Shown here: piece by piece, positions 1 to 7,963 of the stretch
Numbering within the stretch: the first letter of the stretch is position 1
Layout: each line of letters begins with the position of its first letter
Assembly: GCA_023415795.1 (NCBI GenBank)
Contig: JAEZJG010000022.1
Span: 201,791-265,790, forward strand
Direction: 5' to 3'
Length of the DNA: 64,000 bases
Source of the DNA: Bacillota bacterium
Lineage (GTDB): Bacteria > Bacillota > Clostridia > Christensenellales > SZUA-584
Notes under the pieces: model-generated
What the model was told of the DNA's origin: nothing
What the model saw: the letters and a program-made list of their open reading frames with translations, nothing else
The model's database searches: none
Program-made: the position numbers and the translations under genes

Positions 1-84
1 CGGAATTCCATGGTCAGCCTCACATGTTTTGTTGATTGGTCTATACTAGCATAAGGAAGCTGTGTACGTCCATAACAACTTGTT

Positions 85-113
85 TTGCCGTGCCTGCCCA
101 AATGTGATATAAT
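85..113 (+). promoter_or_regulatory. Putative sigma-A promoter of the C39-like peptidase gene
   Basis: TTGCCG at 85-90 and a perfect TATAAT at 108-113 are separated by 17 bp, and lie about 30 bp upstream of the chosen ATG. Seen in the sequence; function is inferred. Confidence 0.5.
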
Positions 114-141
114 GTATATTGACAGCAAGAGGGAAAAATAT

Positions 142-756
142 ATGGCTCATACGATAGACAAAAGCAAGATTTTGATAGATGACGACGGTCACAGCGTGAT
201 CGCCGGAAACCAGAAGTGGTTCAAGAAGCTGCATCACAGCATATCCGGCTGCGGGCCCACCACGGCAGCGCTGATACTTGCGTATATGGCGGCGGTATTC
301 CCGGACAAGTGCCGTGAGGCTTACCCGTATGAACTGCCGCCCAAACGCAGCGACTTCACGCCCTTCATGAGTGCGGTGCGCGAATACGTGAAGCCGGGCA
401 TGCAGGGGCTGACGGACGCCAAATTCTTCGCGTCCAGCACCGTTGAGTTTGCCAAAAGCCTGGGCGTGAGCCTCTCGGCCGTAACGGTATCGCCCGGCTA
501 CAGCGCGGGTGTGGCGTTTGGCTACGTGAAGAAGGCGCTGGAAGAGGGATATCTGCCTGCGCTGCTGATACTGCGTAATCCCGCCCGTGAGCTGGACGAT
601 TTTACGTGGCACTGGATGGCGATAACGGGCTGCGATGAGCAAAGTAAAACGATCAGCATAGCGACCAATGGTGAGGAGCACGAGCTGCCGTTCGAAAAGG
701 TATGGCATCAGCGCCCGCCCTACCACGCCGCCTGCGTTTATTTTTACCCGGTGTGA
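142..756 (+). CDS. C39-like papain-fold cysteine peptidase family protein
   Basis: A 204-residue protein. The segment SGCGPTTAALILAY (residues 35-48) matches the active-site block of the peptidase C39-like family, with Cys37 as the probable nucleophile after an oxyanion-type Gln/Asn stretch. His157 in WHWMAITG fits the second catalytic residue. No signal peptide or membrane segment is visible, so it is either cytosolic or exported by an unrecognised route. The ATG at 142 is chosen because AGAGGGA lies just upstream; an in-frame ATG at 85 overlaps the promoter. The substrate is unknown: family members include bacteriocin-leader proteases and many uncharacterised proteins, and no bacteriocin gene is seen nearby. 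A non-proteolytic role is possible. Confidence 0.7.
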   Translation: MAHTIDKSKILIDDDGHSVIAGNQKWFKKLHHSISGCGPTTAALILAYMAAVFPDKCREAYPYELPPKRSDFTPFMSAVREYVKPGMQGLTDAKFFASSTVEFAKSLGVSLSAVTVSPGYSAGVAFGYVKKALEEGYLPALLILRNPARELDDFTWHWMAITGCDEQSKTISIATNGEEHELPFEKVWHQRPPYHAACVYFYPV

Positions 757-806
757 AGCCAAAGAGCACGGCGACTAAAACGTCGGCAGTTTTTTTCACA
801 AAACAG

Positions 807-835
807 TTGACGTACGGCGCAAATTGATATATTAT
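807..835 (+). promoter_or_regulatory. Promoter of the tRNA-Met pair
   Basis: TTGACG at 807-812, 17 bp spacer, TATTAT at 830-835, ending 18 bp before the first tRNA. The strong -35 fits a stable-RNA promoter. Confidence 0.6.
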
Positions 836-853
836 ATCTCTTGCACTCATTGA

Positions 854-930
854 CGCGGGGTAGAGCAGTTTGGTAGCTCGTCGGGCTCATAACCCGGAGG
901 CCACAGGTTCAAATCCTGTCCCCGCAACCA
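854..930 (+). tRNA. Initiator tRNA-fMet (CAT)
   Basis: A 77-nt cloverleaf with encoded CCA. The acceptor pairs CGCGGGG with CCCCGCA, leaving the C1:A72 mismatch characteristic of initiator tRNA. The anticodon stem carries three consecutive G:C pairs beside the CAT anticodon, the other initiator hallmark. The T-stem ACAGG/CCTGT is perfect. This is the initiator rather than an elongator or a lysidine-modified tRNA-Ile. Confidence 0.97.
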
Positions 931-977
931 ATTGAACATAACCCGATTGGATGAATTTTCAGTCGGGTTATGCATGT

Positions 978-1054
978 GGCGGCGTGGCTCAGCTGGCTAG
1001 AGCATTCGGTTCATACCCGGAGGGTCACTGGTTCGAATCCAGTCGCCGCTACCA
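978..1054 (+). tRNA. Elongator tRNA-Met (CAT)
   Basis: A 77-nt cloverleaf with encoded CCA: acceptor GGCGGCG/CGCCGCT, D-stem GCTC/GAGC, anticodon loop with CAT, T-stem ACTGG/CCAGT. The acceptor and body resemble elongator tRNA-Met of Firmicutes rather than tRNA-Ile2. It lies 47 bp after the initiator tRNA and probably shares its transcript. Confidence 0.93.
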
Positions 1055-1062
1055 CATCGGAG

Positions 1063-1086
1063 AAGCCCTCGCAGGAGGGCTTTTTT
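1063..1086 (+). terminator. Rho-independent terminator after the tRNA pair
   Basis: An 8-bp stem AAGCCCTC/GAGGGCTT with GCAG loop, followed by a run of T. Confidence 0.9.
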
Positions 1087-1157
1087 CGTTGTCTGAGGAT
1101 TGGTTACAAAACGAGTTTTTATGCTTGGAATTATACAGTGAAATAGAGGTGCAACCG

Positions 1158-1613
1158 ATGAAGTCAAAGCTAATAAATATATTTGCCATTTTCGGAACAG
1201 TATTCTTAAGCATAATACTTGCCTTCTTAACAGTATTGCTAATTGTAATATTGATTAGTTTGTTTTATAAGCAAGATACATCATTTTTTATACCATTAAT
1301 ATTATTAGTACTAATGTTGATAATAGATGTGATACTTTTCAAAACTTTTACATGTAATATCGTAATAGCTATATGGAATCAAGATGGAAATTTAACAATT
1401 AAAACTGCGTTACGATATGTAAACTTATGCGTAAAGAACGTGAGATTATACGATAAAAGCAACGTATTGATTATTAAGGAATATACCGGTCATCATGTAA
1501 CAAGAAGATATATCTTATATAAGTTTTATTTTAAACAAGAGGATGTTGAAAAGTTTATTTTAACTATTTTTAAGCAAATCTCAGATATGAACATTAATAT
1601 TAATCTTAACTAG
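1158..1613 (+). CDS. Small two-helix membrane protein of unknown function, AT-rich
   Basis: A 151-residue protein. The N-terminal third is two long hydrophobic stretches (about residues 6-34 and 42-62) joined by a short FYKQDTS turn, giving a membrane hairpin. The rest is a soluble, basic, Ile/Asn/Lys-rich domain with PH-like alternation of short strands, probably cytoplasmic. The ATG at 1158 is preceded by GAGGTG seven bases away; the open frame continues back through the tRNA but that part cannot be coding. The base composition is far more AT-rich than its neighbours, and the gene sits between a tRNA terminator and repeat DNA, which suggests recent acquisition. I do not recognise a family. 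Confidence 0.6.
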   Translation: MKSKLINIFAIFGTVFLSIILAFLTVLLIVILISLFYKQDTSFFIPLILLVLMLIIDVILFKTFTCNIVIAIWNQDGNLTIKTALRYVNLCVKNVRLYDKSNVLIIKEYTGHHVTRRYILYKFYFKQEDVEKFILTIFKQISDMNININLN

Positions 1614-1647
1614 TAGACAGTAGGAAGCACAGGCACTGCTCACCCGT

Positions 1648-1862
1648 ACCGCTATCACGCCATGGGGATGCTTCGCTTCGCTCTGCATGACAGCGCGACG
1701 GAGGAAGTGCTTCGCCGTCTGCACCTCCCTAGCATCCGTCATTCCGAACGCAGTGAGGAATCCCCCAGACAAGCGCATGACCGTAGGATGCAACAGGCTA
1801 TTGCTTGTCGTACCGCCATCACGCGCCGGGGGATGCTTCGCTTTGCTCTGCATGATAGCGCG
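1648..1862. repeat. Dispersed REP-like palindromic repeats
   Basis: Two imperfect direct copies of about 50 bp (1648-1697 and 1811-1862) share the core GGGGATGCTTCGCTTYGCTC followed by TGCATGAYAGCGCG. Between them, 1739-1766 holds a diverged inverted copy (CATTCCGAACGCAGTGAGGA then ATCCCCC). The two orientations could fold into long hairpins. Short open frames cross the repeat but have no ribosome sites and are not called as genes. Confidence 0.75.
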
Positions 1863-1996
1863 CTGGATTAAGTCTGCACCGTCTTAGCCCTCCGTCTGCC
1901 ATTTTCAACCGAATTTTTCAGTGTCAATCGAGTGCCAATAACAAGCAGAATATTTTCGCGCGGACGCGCAAAGCCTATTTTCATGGAGATAAATAT

Positions 1997-2941
1997 ATGG
2001 TGATCGGTATACCGAACGGTCTTCTTTTTTGCATATACGGCGAGTTTGCGCGCGCGTTTTTTACCGGACTGGGTGCACAGGTGATTGTGTCTCCCGCCAC
2101 GGACAAAAGCATATTGGATGCGGGCGTGCGCAGCTGCGAGAGTGAGGCGTGCTTGCCCGTTAAGCTGTTCTGCGGACACACCGCGTGGCTGTCGGGGCGG
2201 TGCGACGCCATACTGGCGCCAAGGCTGATGCGCGTCACCAAACGCCAAAGCGTGTGCCCCATGTTCTGCGGTATCGCTGAGCTGGCGCGGCAGGCAGCTA
2301 ATGGAACGCCGTTGATCGACACACCGCTGTATGACGCGGCGGGCAGCGGGCTGAAGACATGGGCGAGGCAGACGGCGCGCGCGGCGGGCGCAGGCAGCCG
2401 TTGGACGCAGGCATACGCGCAGGCTGTAGCGACGCAGCAGACTCAAGAAGCGGGCATCCGCGATACAGGCTACGCACACACCGTGGCGCTGATCGGACAT
2501 GCCTACAACATTTACGATAATTTTGTCAATATGAACCTGATCCGCAAGCTGCACGCGCTGGGTATAGGCGTGGTGACGCACGAGCGCGTCATCGAGGCGC
2601 ATATCGACGCGCAAATGAGCGCTCTCACCAAGCCGCCGTTCTGGTATTACGCGCAGCGGTATTACGGCGCGGCGTTGCATCTGCTGACCAGCGGAATTGC
2701 AGAGGGCATCATCTACGTGTCGGCATTCGGCTGTGGTGTAGATTCAGTGGTTGAGGCGCTGATACGCGACGCGACGCCTGCTTCTGCCATGATGACGCTG
2801 AAGCTGGACGAGCATACCGGCGAGGCGGGCTTCGATACACGGCTGGAGGCGTTTGCGGACATGCTGCAAAGGAGGAAGTGCATTGGTGCTGACCATACCC
2901 CGCTTGGGGAATACGCATATAGCCATGCGGGCGCTGTGTGA
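1997..2941 (+). CDS. Acyl-CoA dehydratase activase-related protein (DUF2229-type), first subunit
   Basis: A 314-residue protein resembling the DUF2229 region that follows the activase domain in large CoA-enzyme-activase proteins. It starts MVIGIPNGLLFCIYGEFA and has Cys-containing blocks (RSCESEACLPVKLFCGH near residues 48-64; QSVCPMFCG near 86-94) typical of Fe-S binding members of the 2-hydroxyacyl-CoA dehydratase superfamily. The C-terminal part has a conserved FGCGVDS motif and a DEHTGEAGFDTRLEAF block. The ATG at 1997 has a TGGAGAT ribosome site. The last 59 bp overlap the next gene, so the genes should be translated together. Function is inferred: an electron-transfer or ATP-coupled partner of an acyl-CoA dehydratase-like enzyme; the substrate is unknown. 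Confidence 0.75.
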   Translation: MVIGIPNGLLFCIYGEFARAFFTGLGAQVIVSPATDKSILDAGVRSCESEACLPVKLFCGHTAWLSGRCDAILAPRLMRVTKRQSVCPMFCGIAELARQAANGTPLIDTPLYDAAGSGLKTWARQTARAAGAGSRWTQAYAQAVATQQTQEAGIRDTGYAHTVALIGHAYNIYDNFVNMNLIRKLHALGIGVVTHERVIEAHIDAQMSALTKPPFWYYAQRYYGAALHLLTSGIAEGIIYVSAFGCGVDSVVEALIRDATPASAMMTLKLDEHTGEAGFDTRLEAFADMLQRRKCIGADHTPLGEYAYSHAGAV

Positions 2942-3965
2942 CGCGCTGGGCATTGGCTTTGTCGTGCCGGAGAACAACCGGACAATCATGCAGCGCGGCG
3001 CGGCGGTTGCGCCAGAGGACATGTGTCTGCCCTTCAAGATCATGATGGGCAACTTCATGGACGGTATTGAGCGTGGGGCGGACACTGTGTTGATTACGGG
3101 GAGCTGCGGTCCCTGCCGCTTCGGCGAATACGGTGAGCTGTTCGGCAGGCTGCTCAAAAAAGCAGGTTACCCGGCGGACGTGATTGTAATAGATTCTCCG
3201 TCTGAGATCGGCATAAAAACGCTGCTGAGCCGATTCGGACAGATCGGAAAGGCCAGCGGTGCTTCCAAGGCAGCCAAGCTGGCGGCACTGCGGCAAACCT
3301 ACCGCATATTGGAGCAGGCGGACGCATTGGATGCTGCTGTCTACCGCACAGCCGGGTTCGAGGCGTGCCCCGGCGCGTGCGGGCGTGAGTTGGACGCATG
3401 CCGTTGCGACATGCTTGCGGGGCACGGTACGCACACGGCGCTGCATGCGCTGAAGGAACACCGCCGGAACCTGCGAAGCATCGCGCTGGACCCAGCGAAA
3501 ACGCCGCTTCGGGTAGCCATAGCGGGAGAGGTTTATTCGATGTTTGAGCCGTACGCCAACCTTCATATCGAACAGCGGCTGATGCGCATGGGCGTGTCCA
3601 CGCAGCGTCTGCTCACGCCCTCGTGGTGGCTGCGCGATCTTGCTATGAAGCCGCTGCACCTGAACTCGCCCGCGGTGAAGCGTGAATCCGCTCCGTTTCT
3701 TCCCGTCAGCGTGGGCGGACACGCGCGGGAAACCATCGCCCATGCTGTGAGCGCCAGAAAGGCGGGAATGGATGGCGTGATACAGATATTTCCGATGGGC
3801 TGCATGCCGGAGATCGTGGCCAAGGCGGCATTGCACGCCACGGGGCTGCCGCTGCTGACGCTGGTGGTGGATGAGATGACAGGGGATGCGGGATACGACA
3901 CGCGCATCGAGGCATTTTTGGACATGTTGGAGGCACGGCGGAGGCAGGCGGCGTTATGGGCATAG
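2883..3965 (+). CDS. Acyl-CoA dehydratase activase-related protein, second subunit (HgdB/DUF2229-like)
   Basis: A 360-residue protein from a TTG start at 2883, chosen because AAAGGAGG ends seven bases upstream; the in-frame ATG at 2853 precedes that site. The N-terminal region has PEDMCLPFKIMMGN and GSCGPCRFGEYGE, Cys blocks typical of the HgdB-like superfamily. A PCGRE-like Cys cluster lies in the middle (ACPGACGRELDACRC). The C-terminal half repeats the layout of the upstream protein, with a FPMGCMPEI motif and DEMTGDAGYDTRIEAF. The two proteins thus end in the same kind of domain and may have arisen by duplication. It overlaps the upstream gene by 59 bp and the downstream activase by 10 bp. 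Confidence 0.75.
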   Translation: MVLTIPRLGNTHIAMRALCDALGIGFVVPENNRTIMQRGAAVAPEDMCLPFKIMMGNFMDGIERGADTVLITGSCGPCRFGEYGELFGRLLKKAGYPADVIVIDSPSEIGIKTLLSRFGQIGKASGASKAAKLAALRQTYRILEQADALDAAVYRTAGFEACPGACGRELDACRCDMLAGHGTHTALHALKEHRRNLRSIALDPAKTPLRVAIAGEVYSMFEPYANLHIEQRLMRMGVSTQRLLTPSWWLRDLAMKPLHLNSPAVKRESAPFLPVSVGGHARETIAHAVSARKAGMDGVIQIFPMGCMPEIVAKAALHATGLPLLTLVVDEMTGDAGYDTRIEAFLDMLEARRRQAALWA

Positions 3966-4945
3966 GCAGTAAACTGGCTCTGGGTATCGATGTGGGGTCC
4001 GTCAGCACCAACCTTGTGGTAATGGACGAGAGCGGCAATGTGCTGGCGCGGCTGTATCTGTCCACCAGCGGCAGACCACTCAACGCTTTGCGTGACGGCA
4101 TGGCACAGCTGGCGGCGCAGTTTGACGACGCGGACATCGGCTGCTGCGGCGTAACGGGCAGCGGTCGCCAGCTGGCAGCAGCGGTGGTGGGCGCAGACAT
4201 CGTCAAGAATGAGATCACCACGCACGCGGCGGCTGCCTGCCATATGCAGCCGGATGTACGTACGATACTCGAAATTGGCGGACAGGATTCCAAGATCATA
4301 CATATCCAAGACGGCTGCGTCACGGATTTTGCAATGAACACGGTATGTGCGGCGGGTACAGGCTCTTTCCTCGACAGACAAGCGCAGCGGTTGGGCATGC
4401 CCATCTCCGCGTTCGGCGAGTGCGCGCTGCGCAGCACATCGCCTGTGCGCATAGCGGGGCGGTGCGCGGTGTTCGCGGAGTCGGACATGATCAGCAAGCA
4501 GCAGGCGGGGCACCCCACCGAGGACATCGTGGCGGGCTTATGCGAAGCGTTGGTGCGCAACTATCTTAACAACCTTGCCAGCCACAAGAAGCCCGAACAT
4601 CCTGTCGTTTTTCAAGGCGGAGTGGCGGCAAACGCCGGGATCGTGGCGGCATTCGAGCACGCGCTGGGTCTTCGCGTCATTGTGCCGCAGCACCATGACG
4701 TGATGGGGGCATACGGTGCGGCATTGATGGCGCGCGAGGCCGACGGTGAGACCCGGTTTATGGGCTTTGGCTGTATGGCGGACGAGCTGCAGACGAAGGG
4801 CTTCGAGTGTGCGGGCTGTGCCAACCGCTGTGAGGTGGTGGCGCTGATGCGCGGCGGTGTACCTGCGGCTTACTGGGGCGACCGCTGCGGTAAGTGGAGC
4901 ACAAAGAGTTTCGTAGTAGCAGACACCACATCTGCAGGCGCGTAA
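3956..4945 (+). CDS. Acyl-CoA dehydratase activase (BcrA/BadF/HgdC family ATPase)
   Basis: A 329-residue ASKHA-fold ATPase. LGIDVGSVSTNLVVMDE (near residues 8-24) is the phosphate-1 motif, LEIGGQDSKIIHI phosphate-2, and VFQGGVAANAGI the adenosine motif. NTVCAAGTGSFLDRQAQRL and GRCAVFAESDM supply the two Cys of the [4Fe-4S] cluster that bridges the activase homodimer. In known members this protein uses ATP to drive an electron into the dehydratase. The C-terminal 45 residues (CAGCANRCEV) look like the beginning of the DUF2229 region that is usually fused in one long protein, so here the multidomain protein appears split into separate genes. It is the last gene of the three-gene unit. Confidence 0.88.
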   Translation: MGIGSKLALGIDVGSVSTNLVVMDESGNVLARLYLSTSGRPLNALRDGMAQLAAQFDDADIGCCGVTGSGRQLAAAVVGADIVKNEITTHAAAACHMQPDVRTILEIGGQDSKIIHIQDGCVTDFAMNTVCAAGTGSFLDRQAQRLGMPISAFGECALRSTSPVRIAGRCAVFAESDMISKQQAGHPTEDIVAGLCEALVRNYLNNLASHKKPEHPVVFQGGVAANAGIVAAFEHALGLRVIVPQHHDVMGAYGAALMAREADGETRFMGFGCMADELQTKGFECAGCANRCEVVALMRGGVPAAYWGDRCGKWSTKSFVVADTTSAGA

Positions 4946-5121
4946 GCTCTGCGCGTCTATTAACAACCCAACTCCTGCCCAGACCATCATTGCGAGCACT
5001 AGCGAAAAATATTCCGCTGCAACATCATGACCGTGGATGCTTAAGCGCCCCTCTTTTCATCATCAGAGACCATTGTAGTTTAACAAATATGAACAGAGAA
5101 TGAAAAATAGCCTGTGTGCGA

Positions 5122-5150
5122 TTGTGAATTTAAGATACCCATGGTAATAT
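5122..5150 (+). promoter_or_regulatory. Putative promoter of the DUF5685-dnaJ unit
   Basis: TTGTGA at 5122-5127, 17-bp spacer, TAATAT at 5145-5150. The rest of the 262-bp gap 4946-5207 shows no gene or strong terminator. Confidence 0.5.
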
Positions 5151-5207
5151 TAATATCGTCTTCAAAAGCGTGTTTTACCGCGCGGTTTGAGACGGTCGGG
5201 AGAGGGT

Positions 5208-6074
5208 ATGTTCGGATACGTACAGCCTTTGAAGCCGGAGCTGAAGGTGAAGGAGCTGGAAGCCTACAAGGGATATTACTGCGGCTTGTGCAAGGCGATT
5301 CGGGATAAATACACACACGCAGCGCGTTTTATGCTAAACTACGACTGCGCTGTGCTGTCGATGCTGCTGTCGTCGATGAGCGGCGAAGGTTTGACGGTGG
5401 CTCAGGAACGGTGTGCAGCCAGTCCCGTGAAGAAGAAAACGGTGGTGCATGCACGTGAGGCACAGTACGCTGCCACGGTAAACGTCCTACTGGGTTGCGC
5501 CAAGCTTGCGGACAACGCAACGGATGAGCACAGCGTTTCGAGCGCGGCTCTCTCACTGTTGTATCGGCGGGTGATGCGCCAGGCAGAGAAGGACGAGCCG
5601 GCGCTGGCGGCGGAGTTTCGTGACAGGCTGGCGGTTTTGCGAGCGCAGGAGAAGGGGAAATGTCGAGAAGTGGATGCTGTTGCCGCCGAATTTGGGCGTC
5701 TTCTGTCTGCGGTTTTCGCGTCTGCGCCGTATGATTTTATCGACAACAGTGCAAAGCAGGCTCTGTCGCATTTTGGGTATCATCTGGGACGCTGGATATA
5801 TATCGCGGATGCGGTTAACGATATTGAGAAGGACCACAAAACGGGCAGCTATAACGTGTATCTGCTGCGGTCGCCGGGAGAACCCGCGCAGGTGCGCAGG
5901 GTGATAGAAGAGGAAGCAAGGTTCAACCTGCACATCTCATTGTCTGAGGCGTGCAAGGCCTATGAGCTGCTGGATATTAAAAGAGATAAGCCGCTGCTGG
6001 ATAACATCATGTATCTGGGGCTCGCTAAAAAAACGGAGGATGTCTTGAAAGGGGAAAAGAATGGATCCGTATAA
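5208..6074 (+). CDS. DUF5685 family protein
   Basis: A 288-residue protein. The N-terminus MFGYVQPLKPELKVKE followed by YKGYYCGLCKAIRD matches DUF5685, a Firmicutes family of unknown function. The CGLC pair and later His/Asp residues could bind a metal; downstream helices (YDFIDNSAKQALSHFGYHLG and YIADAVNDIEKDH) have an all-alpha, prenyltransferase-like acidic look, which is only a resemblance. The ATG at 5208 follows a GGGAGAGGG stretch; an upstream in-frame ATG lacks a site. It overlaps the DnaJ-domain gene by 14 bp, so the two are translationally coupled and may act together in the cytosol. Confidence 0.8.
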   Translation: MFGYVQPLKPELKVKELEAYKGYYCGLCKAIRDKYTHAARFMLNYDCAVLSMLLSSMSGEGLTVAQERCAASPVKKKTVVHAREAQYAATVNVLLGCAKLADNATDEHSVSSAALSLLYRRVMRQAEKDEPALAAEFRDRLAVLRAQEKGKCREVDAVAAEFGRLLSAVFASAPYDFIDNSAKQALSHFGYHLGRWIYIADAVNDIEKDHKTGSYNVYLLRSPGEPAQVRRVIEEEARFNLHISLSEACKAYELLDIKRDKPLLDNIMYLGLAKKTEDVLKGEKNGSV

Positions 6075-6693
6075 GGTGTTGGGGGTCAATACGTCCGCAA
6101 CGGATGCCGAGATAAAAAGCGCGTACCGCAATCTGGCAAAGAAGTATCATCCGGACAGGTATCGGGGGCACGATCTTGAGGATTTGGCGGGAGAGCGGCT
6201 CAAGGAGATCAACGAAGCGTACGATATAATCCAGAAGGAGCGCCAAAATAGCGGCTATCGCCAGAGCTACGGCAGCGAGCAGTCGTACAGTGGCTCCTCG
6301 TCTTCAAACTCATCGTACAGCGGCGGTTCCTCGCAGTTTACCGACGTGCGGCGGGCGCTGCAGGCGGGAGATTTGACCCGTGCCGATGCGATGCTGGACG
6401 CCATCACCAACCGTAACGCGGAGTGGCATTACCTAAAGGGTATGGTGCTGCTGCGCAAGGGCTGGTATGACGGCGCGCGCCAGCATTTTGCCACTGCCAA
6501 CAGCATGGATCCATCGAACGCGGAATACGCACAGGCGTTCCAGTCGATCAACAGGAACGCAACGGGCTATGGTCAGCAGTTTTACGGCAACCAGCAGGCT
6601 GGCGGTTCTAATATGTGCAGTATTTGCAGCGGACTGCTGTGCGCAGACTGTTGCTGCGAATGTGCCGGGGGAGACTGCATACCCTGCTGCTAA
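6061..6693 (+). CDS. J-domain protein with TPR-like middle and Cys-rich tail
   Basis: A 210-residue protein. Residues 1-62 form a J-domain with the HPD motif (KKYHPDRY), which in the family stimulates DnaK ATPase. A Ser/Gly/Tyr-rich linker follows (about 63-92), then a helical segment (DVRRALQAGDLTRADAMLD... and WYDGARQHFATANSMDP) that looks like a pair of TPR-type repeats. The last 30 residues contain ten Cys, arranged as CSIC, CADCCCEC, CIPCC. There is no DnaJ-type zinc-finger or C-terminal substrate domain, so this is a specialised J-protein rather than the main DnaJ. It is coupled to the DUF5685 gene. Confidence 0.88.
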   Translation: MDPYKVLGVNTSATDAEIKSAYRNLAKKYHPDRYRGHDLEDLAGERLKEINEAYDIIQKERQNSGYRQSYGSEQSYSGSSSSNSSYSGGSSQFTDVRRALQAGDLTRADAMLDAITNRNAEWHYLKGMVLLRKGWYDGARQHFATANSMDPSNAEYAQAFQSINRNATGYGQQFYGNQQAGGSNMCSICSGLLCADCCCECAGGDCIPCC

Positions 6694-6715
6694 ATTGAAG
6701 ACAGGAGGATAGCCT

Positions 6716-7243
6716 ATGCCAAGATTTAAGCGCACCGCACACCGTGTCAGCCTTACGGCCATGTTTGCCGCCATGTCGTTGCTTTTTCTGTATCTGGCGG
6801 CGATACTGCCCACGATGCGCCTCGCAATGTTCTTTTTAAGCTCCATATTCATTATGGGACTGATAGTCGAGGAGGAACTTGGGCTTGCCTTTCTGATGTA
6901 TGTCACCGTGTCTGCGCTGGGTATGCTGTTCCTAATGCCGCACATCGTTTACGTGCTGCCCTATGTGATATTCTTCGGTCACTACGGAATTGGAAAATAT
7001 TACATAGAAATGCGTATCAAGGACAAGGTGGTGCGCTACATCGTGAAGCTGCTGTATTATAACGTGGCGCTGGTGCTGATCTATCTGGTGGCGCGGGCTG
7101 CGCTGGCCGAGATGCTGGACGCACTGCCCATATGGGCGCTGATACTTGTCGCCGAGGCTGCCTTTGTGGTGTTCGACTACGTGTTCACCAAGGTGACGGC
7201 CTACTACTTTAACAACATCCGCCGATATCTGATGAAGGATTGA
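6716..7243 (+). CDS. Multi-spanning membrane protein, unknown function
   Basis: A 175-residue protein with about five transmembrane helices (near residues 12-30, 34-52, 56-76, 103-125, 133-155) and a Lys-rich C-terminus. The overall look (small, TVSALGMLFLMPHIVYVLPYV) recalls ECF-transporter S components and YybS-like proteins, but no diagnostic motif is visible. The start has a clear CAGGAGG site. It follows the J-domain gene by 22 bp and probably shares its transcript. Confidence 0.7.
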   Translation: MPRFKRTAHRVSLTAMFAAMSLLFLYLAAILPTMRLAMFFLSSIFIMGLIVEEELGLAFLMYVTVSALGMLFLMPHIVYVLPYVIFFGHYGIGKYYIEMRIKDKVVRYIVKLLYYNVALVLIYLVARAALAEMLDALPIWALILVAEAAFVVFDYVFTKVTAYYFNNIRRYLMKD

Positions 7244-7249
7244 CTGGCT

Positions 7250-7939
7250 TTAGCCCTTATCATGCGTGGCGGCGGCACTCCCGGAGATGGGGATGACTTC
7301 ACCCAGATACGTGGGCAGCGGACGGAACAAATTCACACAAAAGAAATCTTTGACGCGCGCCAGGCTTTCCCGGAACGCGTCTTTTGTTTCGTTGCCGTAC
7401 AGACGCGGGTTGGAGTTGACGCCGCTGGCATCCAGCCCCAGCTGCCGCGCAATATATACGGCGCGTGAGAGGTGAAACTGCTGCGATACGATGATGACGC
7501 TTTTCACCCCGAACACATCGCGTGCGCGGTACAGGCTTTCGTAGGTGGAGAACCCCGCGTGATCGAGGAAGATGACGTCCTCTGGGACGCCCTGCGCCAC
7601 CGCATAGTCCTTCATGGAGTTCACCTCGTCGTAGTCCGTCTGTCCGTGATCGCCGGAAAACAGCAGACGGCTTGTCTTGCCGTCCTCATAGAGCCGTATG
7701 GCGTAGTCCACGCGATCCTGTAAAACGGGGGAGAGCTGATCGTTGCCGTACACCAAAGCACCCGGCACCAGCACGCAGTCCGCAGAGGCCAGCTGTGCCG
7801 TGTCGTCAATGCTGCTGATGTACGGCGCGGCGGCACCAACAACCACGGCGTTGAGTATTGCGATAACCGCCGCAGCCAGTACCGCCAGACCGCCGAGCGT
7901 CAGCAGTGCCCGCTTACGTGTGATGCGAAGTTTCACCAT
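7250..7939 (-). CDS. YdcF/SanA-type DUF218 membrane-anchored protein
   Basis: A 229-residue protein with one N-terminal membrane helix (about residues 10-33) and an extracytoplasmic DUF218 domain. Motifs of the family are present: DCVLVPGALVYG, RVDYAIRLYEDGK, LLFSGDHGQ, DEVNSMKDYAVAQGVP, and VSQQFHLSRAVYIARQLG. In other bacteria members affect envelope permeability (SanA) or undecaprenyl-linked carbohydrate (ElyC); the exact role here is not known. AAGGAG precedes the ATG. It lies 24 bp after the zinc-ribbon membrane protein on the same strand, forming a two-gene unit. Confidence 0.85.
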   Translation of the reverse strand: MVKLRITRKRALLTLGGLAVLAAAVIAILNAVVVGAAAPYISSIDDTAQLASADCVLVPGALVYGNDQLSPVLQDRVDYAIRLYEDGKTSRLLFSGDHGQTDYDEVNSMKDYAVAQGVPEDVIFLDHAGFSTYESLYRARDVFGVKSVIIVSQQFHLSRAVYIARQLGLDASGVNSNPRLYGNETKDAFRESLARVKDFFCVNLFRPLPTYLGEVIPISGSAAATHDKG

Positions 7940-7963
7940 ACGATCTCCTTGTTACGGCTATTG

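Noticed and set aside
978..1054. tRNA-Ile2 (lysidine-modified CAT) as an alternative identity
   Set aside because: Acceptor and body sequence match elongator tRNA-Met; tRNA-Ile2 usually has a different acceptor beginning GGACC.
951..1157. N-terminal extension of the AT-rich membrane protein
   Set aside because: It would run through the second tRNA and its terminator.
1662..1887. Short open frames in the REP-like repeats
   Set aside because: They are translations of repeat DNA on both strands with no ribosome sites.
4946..5207. Possible riboswitch or small gene in the gap before the DUF5685 gene
   Set aside because: No recognisable aptamer or coding frame; only a promoter-like pair is visible.
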